Shown here in pieces: positions 33,642 through 41,212 of a DNA stretch of 64,000 nt (within the stretch, counting starts at the first letter, position 1; each line of letters opens with the position of its first letter). The notes beneath the pieces are model-generated. The model made no database searches and had not been told where the DNA came from. It was given only the letters and a program-made list of their open reading frames with translations. The position numbers and the translations under genes are program-made. The stretch comes from G963676655 sp963676655. GTDB lineage: Bacteria; Verrucomicrobiota; Lentisphaeria; Victivallales; Victivallaceae. The stretch is taken from NCBI GenBank assembly GCA_963676655.2, contig CAXXKX010000003.1:5456001-5520000 (forward strand). The letters are read 5' to 3'.

Positions 33642-34244
33642 TCATTTCACTTTATCCTGCTTTTTCAGATTGACACATGATTTTGCCCATTTGGCAACCT
33701 CTTCTCCGGAGCGTTTGACACTTTTGCCGTTAAATGTCGCGGTTTTCATGATGGCCCCTGCGTTCTTACACAACTTGTCGACATCCGTTTCGCAGCGCTG
33801 CATGCCGCCGCCGCCGTGGGTGAAAAACGGGATAATTGTTTTGCCTTTTAAATTGTATGTGGTCAGGAAGGTTGCTACCGGCGGTGCCATTGTTCCCAAC
33901 CAATTGGGACTGCCGATAAATATCACATCATATTTATCAAAATCCTTGACTTTATCTGCCAGTTCCGGTTTTAAATTGCTTTTTATATCCTTTTTTGCCT
34001 GGTCGACGCAAGCCCGGTATGCCGTGGGATAGGCCTTGACCGGCTTGATCCTGAACAGGGTTCCGCCTGTGACTTTTTGAATCTGTTCCGCCGCCGCTTT
34101 GGTATTGCCGCTCCAGGAATAATATGCGATTAGTACTTTTTCAGGTATCACTGTTACTTTCTCCAGTTTTTTAGGTAGTGCACTGCAGCCGATTGCTGCG
34201 ATGATCAATGCTGTTGTCATTAAAAATCCTGATTGCTTTTTCAT
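33642..34244 (-). CDS. Lipoprotein flavodoxin
   Basis: A 200-residue flavodoxin-fold protein with an N-terminal signal (MKKQSGFLMTTALIIAAIGC) ending in a possible lipobox (AIGC). The fold is clear: VLIAYYSWSGNTKAAAEQI is the FMN phosphate loop, DVIFIGSPNWLGTMAPPV the isoalloxazine loop, and PFFTHGGGGMQR the third loop. Most flavodoxins are cytoplasmic, so anchoring outside the cytoplasm is notable; similar exported flavodoxins are known in gut anaerobes, and their redox partner is not defined. It is a separate unit upstream of the metallophosphoesterase on the same strand. Confidence 0.85.
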   Translation of the reverse strand: MKKQSGFLMTTALIIAAIGCSALPKKLEKVTVIPEKVLIAYYSWSGNTKAAAEQIQKVTGGTLFRIKPVKAYPTAYRACVDQAKKDIKSNLKPELADKVKDFDKYDVIFIGSPNWLGTMAPPVATFLTTYNLKGKTIIPFFTHGGGGMQRCETDVDKLCKNAGAIMKTATFNGKSVKRSGEEVAKWAKSCVNLKKQDKVK

Positions 34245-34343
34245 GGTTTTCTCCTGTTTGGTTGTTTTAGCCTGAACTATTCATAAAAAATGTATGAGAT
34301 GTGAAAATATGCTCAAAAAGAAAGTTTTTGATTATCCCGCAGG

Positions 34344-34358
34344 CGTAGCAGCGCTACG
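34344..34358. repeat. Short perfect hairpin in intergenic region
   Basis: CGTAGC-AGC-GCTACG (34344-34358), a 6-bp stem with a 3-nt loop, in the 223-bp gap between the kinase and the flavodoxin gene. It resembles the kind of small hairpin repeat scattered in intergenic DNA here; no function is assigned. Confidence 0.35.
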
Positions 34359-34467
34359 TCGAGGACATAAGCAAATGCTTTACTTTGAGCAGATTGTAAC
34401 AGGTCGCCATAAATTTGTGAATAATTCAGGTTAGATTGTTTTTACGAACATTACTGTACAAATTATT

Positions 34468-36660
34468 TTAATCCTTTCTTCGGACATTTTTTCTGGTTCT
34501 GGCATCAAGTTCCAGGTCCAGCAATTCCACTTCATTTCGTGGCACCAGCTGAACTAGAATCCATCCGGTCTGATTGATTTTTGTCCAGGATACACGAGTT
34601 GCCACTCCATTCAGATCCGCGATAAACAGTTTGTCTGAATCATTCTTGAATCTCAGTAAAAGCTGAGAATAGCGAAATGGTTGAGCTGCAATATGCGGTG
34701 CTTTCCGGAAGCCTTGATGGGTTTGTTTCAGACTTTTATCTTCAGTTGAAAAAATTTGGTTTCCATCATCGCTTAAAATAAAATAAGTTGCATTGAAACG
34801 TTCCCGTTCATTTTGCGTATAAAGTCCGCGCACCAGATTGTAAAAACAAATTTCAATACCGATAGAGCCTATATCTTTGCCGGAGCAATCGATGATCGGT
34901 CCCCAGCAGGAGACAACCTCATGCCCGGTTCCATCTATATAAGGGGGGCTCCAGTATAATCGCCGCGGAGCATTTTTTCGTTGTTCCCGTATCCATTGGT
35001 TCTGCATGGCGTCAAGCGTCAAATCCTTCTCGTACATACCGGGAAAGCGCATGCCGATTCCGTTATTGAAACAGATGCTTACACGCCGCACCAGGCCGCC
35101 TTTTTTTAAAAAAATCCGCATGCTTTGGTCCGCAGGCAGTTCAACATTTTCATTGTTTATAACACTATTGAGGAGCAGTGATATTACGGGCCTCCGCAAC
35201 CGGCGGAGCTTGCGGGATGTTTTCTCCATTTCGGAACGAGACATTGACCTTGGTTTTATATAAGAGGCGTGATCGAGACTGATTTTTCGTCCGTAAGCCG
35301 GGGCCATGATCAAACCGGCCGGTTTTTCATGAGGCGGCTTGAAGTCGGAAACCAGGTAAAAAGGATCACTTTTGCTTGATGGATCAGCCTGGGTCATTTC
35401 GATGCCGATGCTTGTTCCCATTATTTTCAACTGTTCCTGAACCCGCAAAAGCTGATTATCTATTTCGGTGGCGCTGGTTTCTGTGAAACGCTGGAGTTTT
35501 GCCAGTCTCAGAACTTCGTAGTTCACTTTGCCTTCTATTTGATATTCCCGGTATAAACCGAACAGAGCCATTGCCGCGAAACAACAGAAGATTACCGCCA
35601 GAGTCAATATTGCGGTATTGCGATGTCCATACATATATTTTTTTATTATATGGAGCAGGGAGTTCGGATACGCGGTTACTTCTTCATTGAAGAGCCAGTG
35701 CCAGACATCGGACGCCAGTTGCTGGACACTGGAATAGCGTTCTTTCGGATTAATAGCCCGGGCTTTCTCGATGATGGCCCGCAGGGCAGGAGGAACTTTG
35801 TATCTGGGGTCGATTCCGGTTGACGGTTCGAAGTCGCCGCGGCAAATCCGCTCCATAACTTCCTTCGGGGAGTCTCCGGATACCGGGCCGCGCAGGGTAA
35901 CGATTTCATTGAGAATCATGCCGAGAGCGAATACATCGGTTTGAGGGTTCGTTATACCGTCAATCAGGGTTTCCGGAGCCATGTAGGGCGGAGTTCCGCT
36001 CACATTACCTTTGCGCTCCGTCCCCGACGGGCAGGCGGTACCCCAGTCCATCACGTACACTTCTCCATGACGACCGACCATGATATTGTCCGGTTTCAGG
36101 TCGCAGTGGATGATTCCCCGGCTGTGACTGTATTCGACCGCGTCACATACCCTTAAAAAAGCATCAAGCCGGCGGAATTGTAAATCCGGCTCATTTCTGT
36201 CCCGACACTGCTTTAGCAGTTCTTTCAGGGTAATCCCCTTCACCAATTGCATGGCAAGATGCAGTCCGTTCATATCGTCGCCATCGAGACTGTAACATGG
36301 GATGATCGCCGGGTGGTCAAGTTGCGCAACCAGTTTGGCTTCCGCAATGAATTTAACCACGCTTTTCTTTTTGTTCAGCAAGGTTTCCTTCAGTGACTTG
36401 ACGACCACATATCTACCGAGCACCCGATCCCGGGCAAGGAAAATCTGGCCGTAGCCTCCGACTGCAAGCAGTTTTAGCAACTGATAGCGGTCTTCGCTGC
36501 GATTGAGCGAATTCCGGAATTCAGGTGACGTGTCGACAGAAAGATCGATCATGTCAACATCAGGCAACACAAAAGACGGTTCCTCGTCGGATGACTTTGA
36601 TTTGGAATCAATCAACTGTGATGCAATACTTTGCGTAATTTCAAGATCTTTTTTAGGCAT
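34468..36660 (-). CDS. Receptor-type Ser/Thr protein kinase with extracytoplasmic Cache-like domain
   Basis: About 730 residues. The Hanks-type kinase domain (about 60-330) has a G-loop (LLAVGGYGQIFLARD), Lys in YVVVKSLKE, catalytic HCDLKPDN (D187), and DWG replacing DFG (YVMDWGTA), common in Planctomycetota and Lentisphaerota. A single membrane helix (about 348-368) is followed by a 350-residue outside domain that looks like a Cache sensor (LRLAKLQRFTETSATEID and the tail NQTGWILVQLVPRNE). It senses an external signal and phosphorylates unknown substrates. ATG 36660 is preferred to TTG 36675, since the promoter's -10 box ends at 36697. It is divergent from a PQQ propeller with mirrored MerR-type promoters. 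Confidence 0.92.
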   Translation of the reverse strand: MPKKDLEITQSIASQLIDSKSKSSDEEPSFVLPDVDMIDLSVDTSPEFRNSLNRSEDRYQLLKLLAVGGYGQIFLARDRVLGRYVVVKSLKETLLNKKKSVVKFIAEAKLVAQLDHPAIIPCYSLDGDDMNGLHLAMQLVKGITLKELLKQCRDRNEPDLQFRRLDAFLRVCDAVEYSHSRGIIHCDLKPDNIMVGRHGEVYVMDWGTACPSGTERKGNVSGTPPYMAPETLIDGITNPQTDVFALGMILNEIVTLRGPVSGDSPKEVMERICRGDFEPSTGIDPRYKVPPALRAIIEKARAINPKERYSSVQQLASDVWHWLFNEEVTAYPNSLLHIIKKYMYGHRNTAILTLAVIFCCFAAMALFGLYREYQIEGKVNYEVLRLAKLQRFTETSATEIDNQLLRVQEQLKIMGTSIGIEMTQADPSSKSDPFYLVSDFKPPHEKPAGLIMAPAYGRKISLDHASYIKPRSMSRSEMEKTSRKLRRLRRPVISLLLNSVINNENVELPADQSMRIFLKKGGLVRRVSICFNNGIGMRFPGMYEKDLTLDAMQNQWIREQRKNAPRRLYWSPPYIDGTGHEVVSCWGPIIDCSGKDIGSIGIEICFYNLVRGLYTQNERERFNATYFILSDDGNQIFSTEDKSLKQTHQGFRKAPHIAAQPFRYSQLLLRFKNDSDKLFIADLNGVATRVSWTKINQTGWILVQLVPRNEVELLDLELDARTRKNVRRKD

Positions 36661-36696
36661 ATCCGTACTACCCAATTTTTTTGAGTTCTAATAATA

Positions 36697-36726
36697 AGTA
36701 TAAACGTTACAGTAACTCTAAGTCAA
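36697..36726 (-). promoter_or_regulatory. MerR-type promoter of the Ser/Thr kinase
   Basis: Minus strand: TTGACT (36721-36726), 18-bp spacer, TATACT (36697-36702). The spacer holds the perfect palindrome GTTACTGTAAC (36706-36716). It is nearly identical to the divergent promoter at 36810-36839 and close to the alcohol dehydrogenase promoter at 23300-23329. Confidence 0.82.
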
Positions 36727-36809
36727 CAGTGATGTAAAAAAAATCATAAAACTTTTTAAACAAGCTTCAAATAATCTTAAATAAATATTGTTTTTTTTCA
36801 TTTATACCA

Positions 36810-36839
36810 TTGACTTAGAGTTACTGTAACCTTTATCTT
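36810..36839 (+). promoter_or_regulatory. MerR-type promoter of the PQQ propeller gene
   Basis: TTGACT (36810-36815), 18-bp spacer with palindrome GTTACTGTAAC (36820-36830), TATCTT (36834-36839). The first 22 bases from TTGACT are the same as in the divergent kinase promoter. The long spacer with a centred dyad points to MerR-family activation. Confidence 0.82.
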
Positions 36840-36897
36840 AAATATAATATCGGTTGATTGTAATTGTAAAACAAGAATAAATATAAGGGGTTTTAGT

Positions 36898-38154
36898 ATG
36901 AATTTTAAGCATTGTCTGGTGTTTTTAGCGACGTTGTCCGCGATGTATTATGTGAGAGCTGAGGATGTTGCACGTTTTCGCGGTATAAACAGCCAGGGTA
37001 AATACAATGAACCGGGTTTGATAAAGCAATGGCCCAAGTCCGGTTTGACTCCCAAATGGGTTAACAACGATTTAGGGTATGGGTGGAGCAGTGTTATCAA
37101 AATTAAAGATCGTCTATACCTGAATTGCCTGGATTCGACCAACAAGAAAAAAGAATCGATTGTCTGCCTGGACTTGAACGGTAAAAAAATCTGGCAGACC
37201 ACTACCGGAAATATTTGGTCCAGGTCTTTTTCTTATCCCCGTTCTACCCCGACTTACGTAGAAGACAACGGCATGGGGAAACTGGTTGTTCTCACCGGCA
37301 GTGGAGAAGTTTGCTGTCTGGACAGTAAAACCGGTAAGCTGCTGTGGACAAAAGAGATTGCCAAAACATATAAAGGGAGAACCGGAACCTGGGGATATTC
37401 CGAGTCTCTCGTTACTAAAAACGGAAAAGTTTTTGCCACTCCCTGCGGCGCCAAAGCATCGATCGTGGCTCTTAACTTAAAAGATGGCTCTGTTGCCTGG
37501 GAAGCTCCGTCAAATGGCGATAAATGCGCTTACGTATCTCCGGTAATATATCAAAACCAGCTTATTCAGGTGACCGGAACCTATGTATTTGCCGTCGATA
37601 TCGAAAGCGGAAAGCTGCTTTGGAAAGACAACTATGCCAGGGCGGTCGGAAGCGGAAAAGACATTAACTGTATTACTCCTCTGTTGAAAGATAATCAATT
37701 TTTTGTAACCGGCGGCTATGATCACGGCGGCGTGATGTATGAAATCATGCCAAATGGCAAAGGGGTAAAAATATTATGGACCAATGAAGACCTTGATCCG
37801 CATCACGGCGGGGTTGTTGAGCTTAATGGCTCCATTTACGGTTCAAACTGGCTGAACAATAAAGCCGGAAACTGGATGAGCGTGGATTGGAAGACCGGAA
37901 AGACCAATTACAACGAAGCCTGGAAAAAGATGGGAAAAGGATCAATTATTACCGCCGACGGTATGTTATATTTATACGAGGAAAGACGTGGGACGGTTGG
38001 GCTGGTTAAGCCCGGAAACAAGTTTGAAGTGGTTAGCCAGTTCCCGGTTAAGTTCGGTTCAAAGCAGCATTGGGCCCATCCGGTCATCAGTGACGGCGTA
38101 TTATATGTGCGCCACGGAAACGGTCTCGGAGCCTTTGACCTGCGCAAAAAGTAA
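36898..38154 (+). CDS. Secreted PQQ-like beta-propeller repeat protein
   Basis: A 418-residue protein with a signal peptide (MNFKHCLVFLATLSAMYYVR) and a propeller of PQQ-like blades, e.g. SIVCLDLNGKKIWQTTTG, GEVCCLDSKTGKLLWTKE, ASIVALNLKDGSVAWEAP and VFAVDIESGKLLWKDN. The opening ARFRGINSQGKYNEP matches the WPxFRGPxxDG entry of the Planctomycetota/Lentisphaerota family of such proteins. Binding of PQQ is not implied; these are structural or protein-binding propellers. It faces a receptor kinase with a shared type of promoter, so they may act in one signalling pathway. A decayed copy of its 3' end lies at 43960-44124. AAGGGG precedes the ATG. Confidence 0.9.
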   Translation: MNFKHCLVFLATLSAMYYVRAEDVARFRGINSQGKYNEPGLIKQWPKSGLTPKWVNNDLGYGWSSVIKIKDRLYLNCLDSTNKKKESIVCLDLNGKKIWQTTTGNIWSRSFSYPRSTPTYVEDNGMGKLVVLTGSGEVCCLDSKTGKLLWTKEIAKTYKGRTGTWGYSESLVTKNGKVFATPCGAKASIVALNLKDGSVAWEAPSNGDKCAYVSPVIYQNQLIQVTGTYVFAVDIESGKLLWKDNYARAVGSGKDINCITPLLKDNQFFVTGGYDHGGVMYEIMPNGKGVKILWTNEDLDPHHGGVVELNGSIYGSNWLNNKAGNWMSVDWKTGKTNYNEAWKKMGKGSIITADGMLYLYEERRGTVGLVKPGNKFEVVSQFPVKFGSKQHWAHPVISDGVLYVRHGNGLGAFDLRKK

Positions 38155-38205
38155 CGCGTAGTTTTTTAAAATTATCACCCATGAGTAATTGTCTTTGTCG
38201 CTGTA

Positions 38206-39102
38206 CTAGTTCAAAGAACTACTTTTTCTTTCCAGGTTGACTTTTGTTTGGAGTGAGTTTTTGCGATATGAGCCCGGAGTCTGGCCCTCTTTGCTTCTGA
38301 ATGCTTTGATAAAATAGTTGTCATTGGAATAACCGCAAGCAACAGCTATCTCTTTGACAGACATATCACTTCGTTTCAGCAAGTCTATAGCCTTTTCTAT
38401 TCTCAGGGTGGTGAGATAATCAGAAAATATGATGCCGTATTGTTCTTTTAACAGTCTGGTCAGATAATCCTGATTCAGGTTGAACGTGGCGGCGACCGTT
38501 TTGCGGCTGATTGCCATGTGGAAATGTTCATGTATATACTCGATGATTTTGTCTCCGGTGCGATAACTTCGGTTTGTTGGCTCGGAGTTTTTCGAGATGA
38601 TAAGTTCCTGAACTTTCAGCAAGGTAGTACGGATCAAGCTTTTTGTCAGTTCGCAGGGGACGCCACTACACTGACGTGAACCGATTATTTCAAATAGCTT
38701 TAATAGTTCATGATGTCCTTCAAGCGTCTCGTGAAACCACAAATCAGGGAGCGGAGAGCGATTTGTTTCTTCGTCCGCCGAAGTCCAATTATTCCATGAC
38801 ATTTTGACTACGGTTTTATTGCAGCCGATGCCGAGCCGGTTGCAGTTATATTTCCAGTTGGCGGCTGTCGGGCATTCCTGTGCCACATACATGACATCAC
38901 CTTCCAGCAGAGCCTCGCTGACTGGTGGACTGTTATGCTGCCCCTTGGTTATAAAAACCAGTAGATGGAAGGGCAGGCGGCGACTGCCCGGGAAATCATT
39001 GCCCATTTCTCCGGCAAAGAACATACGACGGTACAGTCCTTTATTTAAAATATTGTCAATAATTGACAAAAACGCATTATTGACCGGATCGTTTACCTGC
39101 AT
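38206..39102 (-). CDS. AraC-family transcriptional regulator
   Basis: A 298-residue regulator. The N-terminal domain is a divergent cupin-like sensor (FHLLVFITKGQHNSPPVSEA, LLEGDVMYVAQECPTAANW). The C-terminal double HTH is clear (SRKTVAATFNLNQDYLTRLL, MSVKEIAVACGYSNDNYFIK and FRSKEGQTPGSYRK). It is divergent from the pseudopilin/GH29-like/heparinase-like module that begins at 39412 and most likely controls it. It converges on the propeller gene with a 51-bp gap. Confidence 0.9.
   Translation of the reverse strand: MQVNDPVNNAFLSIIDNILNKGLYRRMFFAGEMGNDFPGSRRLPFHLLVFITKGQHNSPPVSEALLEGDVMYVAQECPTAANWKYNCNRLGIGCNKTVVKMSWNNWTSADEETNRSPLPDLWFHETLEGHHELLKLFEIIGSRQCSGVPCELTKSLIRTTLLKVQELIISKNSEPTNRSYRTGDKIIEYIHEHFHMAISRKTVAATFNLNQDYLTRLLKEQYGIIFSDYLTTLRIEKAIDLLKRSDMSVKEIAVACGYSNDNYFIKAFRSKEGQTPGSYRKNSLQTKVNLERKSSSLN
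38207..38227 (+). terminator. Possible terminator after the propeller gene
   Basis: TAGTTC-AAA-GAACTA hairpin (38207-38221) followed by CTTTTT on the + strand. The stem is short and AT-rich, and it lies inside the 3' end of the convergent AraC gene. Confidence 0.4.
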
Positions 39103-39337
39103 ATCTTTGTCTTAGTTGTTTGTGGTATTTATATTGCTGTTTTGATTGGTTCATTATAGTTTTGATTGTCTTTGTTTAAATATAGCATGTTTTTTGTTTT
39201 AATGCAATATCATTTTAATTATCAAGTGTTTGTTGCTTTTTATTGATTGTTTTGATGCTTTTTAAAAGTTTTGTGTTTTCGCGACGGTTATTTTTTTAAG
39301 GTATTATTTTTGCTATTTCATGGTATTGATTTTACCA

Positions 39338-39366
39338 TTGACAGAATATTCCGGCTGATGTATCAT
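39338..39366 (+). promoter_or_regulatory. Sigma-70-type promoter of pseudopilin 2
   Basis: TTGACA (39338-39343), 17-bp spacer, TATCAT (39361-39366), about 46 bp before ATG 39412. The rest of the 309-bp AraC/pseudopilin gap is AT-rich with several TTGTTTTGATT-like repeats (39130-39260) that may be AraC sites; no gene is seen in it. Confidence 0.72.
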
Positions 39367-39411
39367 ATAAGCAGATTCTGGTATTTAACTTTTAATGTAA
39401 GGACAACAAGA

Positions 39412-40167
39412 ATGAATAACATGGTTCCGCTTAATGTATCTTCAAGAAAGAGTAAAAAATTCACGTTGATCGAACTTTTGGTTGTGATAGCAATTATTGC
39501 TATTCTTGCATCGATGCTTTTGCCGGCTCTTAACAAAGCCAGGAATAGAGCAAAACAGAGTCAGTGCAATAGTAACTTGAAACAGTTGAGTATGGGATAT
39601 ATTACGCTCTGTATGGATAATGGTGATAATCTTTGTCCGAGCAGTGCCGGAGTTGACGGTGGAGATTATTATTATCGTGGTTACAATGAACCGGTAGGAG
39701 CGACCTGGGCATATCTGGTACGCGATTATATTGGCATGTCAGACATTACTTTGGGAGGGAATGCCGTTTATATAGTCATACCGAAAAAGTATCGCAAAGG
39801 GATTTTTAAATGTCCTTCCTATAATCGTGATCCTCAATATACTTGCAGTGTTCAGTATGGCATTCCAAAGTTCAATATTGGTGGACGTTCTGGTTATGGA
39901 GCCAAGCCGGATATGAAGATTTCCAGGGTGTATAACCCGACAAAGCGAATTCTTTTTATGGATTCAAAAAACGGTAATATTGCTTACTCAGGGACCAGCG
40001 TTGTCGGTAACGGTTTGGAGAATGTCGATGTGGAGCGACACAATGCTCAATTCGGGGCGGCGTTCATTGATGGGCATACTGAAACAATGAAATTAAATTA
40101 TATGAAAGCAGAAGCAGCTACCTGGTATAAAAGTCCATATCTCGGGTTTGACATGTATCTGCACTGA
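39412..40167 (+). CDS. Type II pseudopilin-like protein (prepilin helix, H-x9-DG)
   Basis: A 252-residue protein starting at ATG 39412 (AAGGAC upstream). An in-frame ATG at 39271 lies before the promoter and is rejected. After a 16-residue basic leader comes the prepilin helix FTLIELLVVIAIIAILASM, with Lys rather than Gly before the Phe. The globular domain ends with H-x9-DG (RHNAQFGAAFIDGH). First gene of a module with a GH29-like enzyme and a heparinase-like protein; probably AraC-controlled. Role in enzyme or glycan handling at the envelope is inference. Confidence 0.92.
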   Translation: MNNMVPLNVSSRKSKKFTLIELLVVIAIIAILASMLLPALNKARNRAKQSQCNSNLKQLSMGYITLCMDNGDNLCPSSAGVDGGDYYYRGYNEPVGATWAYLVRDYIGMSDITLGGNAVYIVIPKKYRKGIFKCPSYNRDPQYTCSVQYGIPKFNIGGRSGYGAKPDMKISRVYNPTKRILFMDSKNGNIAYSGTSVVGNGLENVDVERHNAQFGAAFIDGHTETMKLNYMKAEAATWYKSPYLGFDMYLH

Positions 40168-40188
40168 TTTCACTCTTGAATAATGATG

Positions 40189-40216
40189 CCCGAAGATTAT
40201 TTTATCTTCGGGTTGT
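40189..40216 (+). terminator. Hairpin between pseudopilin and GH29-like gene
   Basis: CCCGAAGAT-TATTTT-ATCTTCGGG (40189-40212), a perfect 9-bp stem, followed only by TTGT. A leaky terminator or transcript-processing signal that would lower expression of the downstream enzymes relative to the pseudopilin. Confidence 0.6.
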
Positions 40217-40239
40217 AATTAATGTATAAGGTTTAACCA

Positions 40240-41211
40240 ATGAATTCACCTGTAACGAAAGTTGACCGCGTACTCTGGATGACCGGTAAAAATTCCGGCG
40301 TCATGGTGCATTACCTGCCGCATATTCTGAACCGGGATCTGTCCCGGACCCCGGAGGAATGGGATGATGTGGTCAATGCCTTTGATGTGGCAAAATTTTG
40401 CCGTCAAGTAAAAGATACCGGGGCAAAATGGATTATTTTTCCGTTTGGTCAGAACGAAGGTAAGTACTGCTCTCCGAATCCGGTTCTGGACAGTTATATT
40501 GCCGGTTATACCTGTAAGCGGAACCTGATGAAGGAACTGGCCCAATGCGCCGCTGAAATGCAACTGAAGTTTATCGCGTATCTTCCGGCGGAAGTATGTT
40601 TCCGCGAATTGGAATACCGGAATGCCCTTGGCTGGTTTGATGATGAAGATAAAGCGACATTTCAAAAACGTTATGAAAGGATAGTCCGGTATTGGGCCGG
40701 GGATCTTGGTGATTTGCTCGATGGTTGGTGGTTTGACGGATGCTATACTGCCTGCGAAAAGAGTTTTGTTCCCGCTGAAGATAATCGTTGGACAAATGAT
40801 CGTTTTACCTCCAGCTGGTTTGACGCGATCCGGGCCGGGAATTCCAATGCCGCGGTGGCAATGTGTCACGGCGCCAACAGCTTTGGCTATGTTTCAGTGG
40901 AACAGGATTATCTGGCAGGCGAGATGGGGAAGTTGATGCAGCCTCCTGAGGAGTCAATTATGCACAAACATGCACTGCTTAGTTTAGACTTGTCAACCTG
41001 GATATTCTGTATCGATAAGTATCATCCCGAGAATGTGCCGGAGTTACCGGAGCCGCGGTTTGCTTATGAAGAATTGCTCCAATGGCGGAAAGAGTGCTGT
41101 CGGCTGGATTGTGCGGTAACTTATAATATTGGTATCTATAGAGACGGTTCGATGCCGGATAAATCAATTGAATGTGTTAAAAAACTTAATAACGCAATAG
41201 AGGATTGTTAA
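40240..41211 (+). CDS. GH29-like (alpha-L-fucosidase family-like) cytoplasmic glycosidase
   Basis: A 323-residue TIM-barrel protein without a signal peptide. SGVMVHYLPHIL near the N-terminus, AKFCRQVKDTGAKWIIFPFG and LLDGWWFDGCY (D166, candidate nucleophile) follow the GH29 pattern. It is shorter than typical alpha-L-fucosidases (about 450-500) because no C-terminal beta domain follows. The 1-bp gap to the next gene (secreted heparinase-like) implies coupled translation. It would act on oligosaccharides inside the cell; the sugar is not certain, as the substrate-binding residues cannot be checked here. Confidence 0.72.
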   Translation: MNSPVTKVDRVLWMTGKNSGVMVHYLPHILNRDLSRTPEEWDDVVNAFDVAKFCRQVKDTGAKWIIFPFGQNEGKYCSPNPVLDSYIAGYTCKRNLMKELAQCAAEMQLKFIAYLPAEVCFRELEYRNALGWFDDEDKATFQKRYERIVRYWAGDLGDLLDGWWFDGCYTACEKSFVPAEDNRWTNDRFTSSWFDAIRAGNSNAAVAMCHGANSFGYVSVEQDYLAGEMGKLMQPPEESIMHKHALLSLDLSTWIFCIDKYHPENVPELPEPRFAYEELLQWRKECCRLDCAVTYNIGIYRDGSMPDKSIECVKKLNNAIEDC

Positions 41212-41212
41212 T

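Noticed and set aside
40246..40869. 207-codon minus-strand frame
   Set aside because: Shadow of the GH29-like gene.
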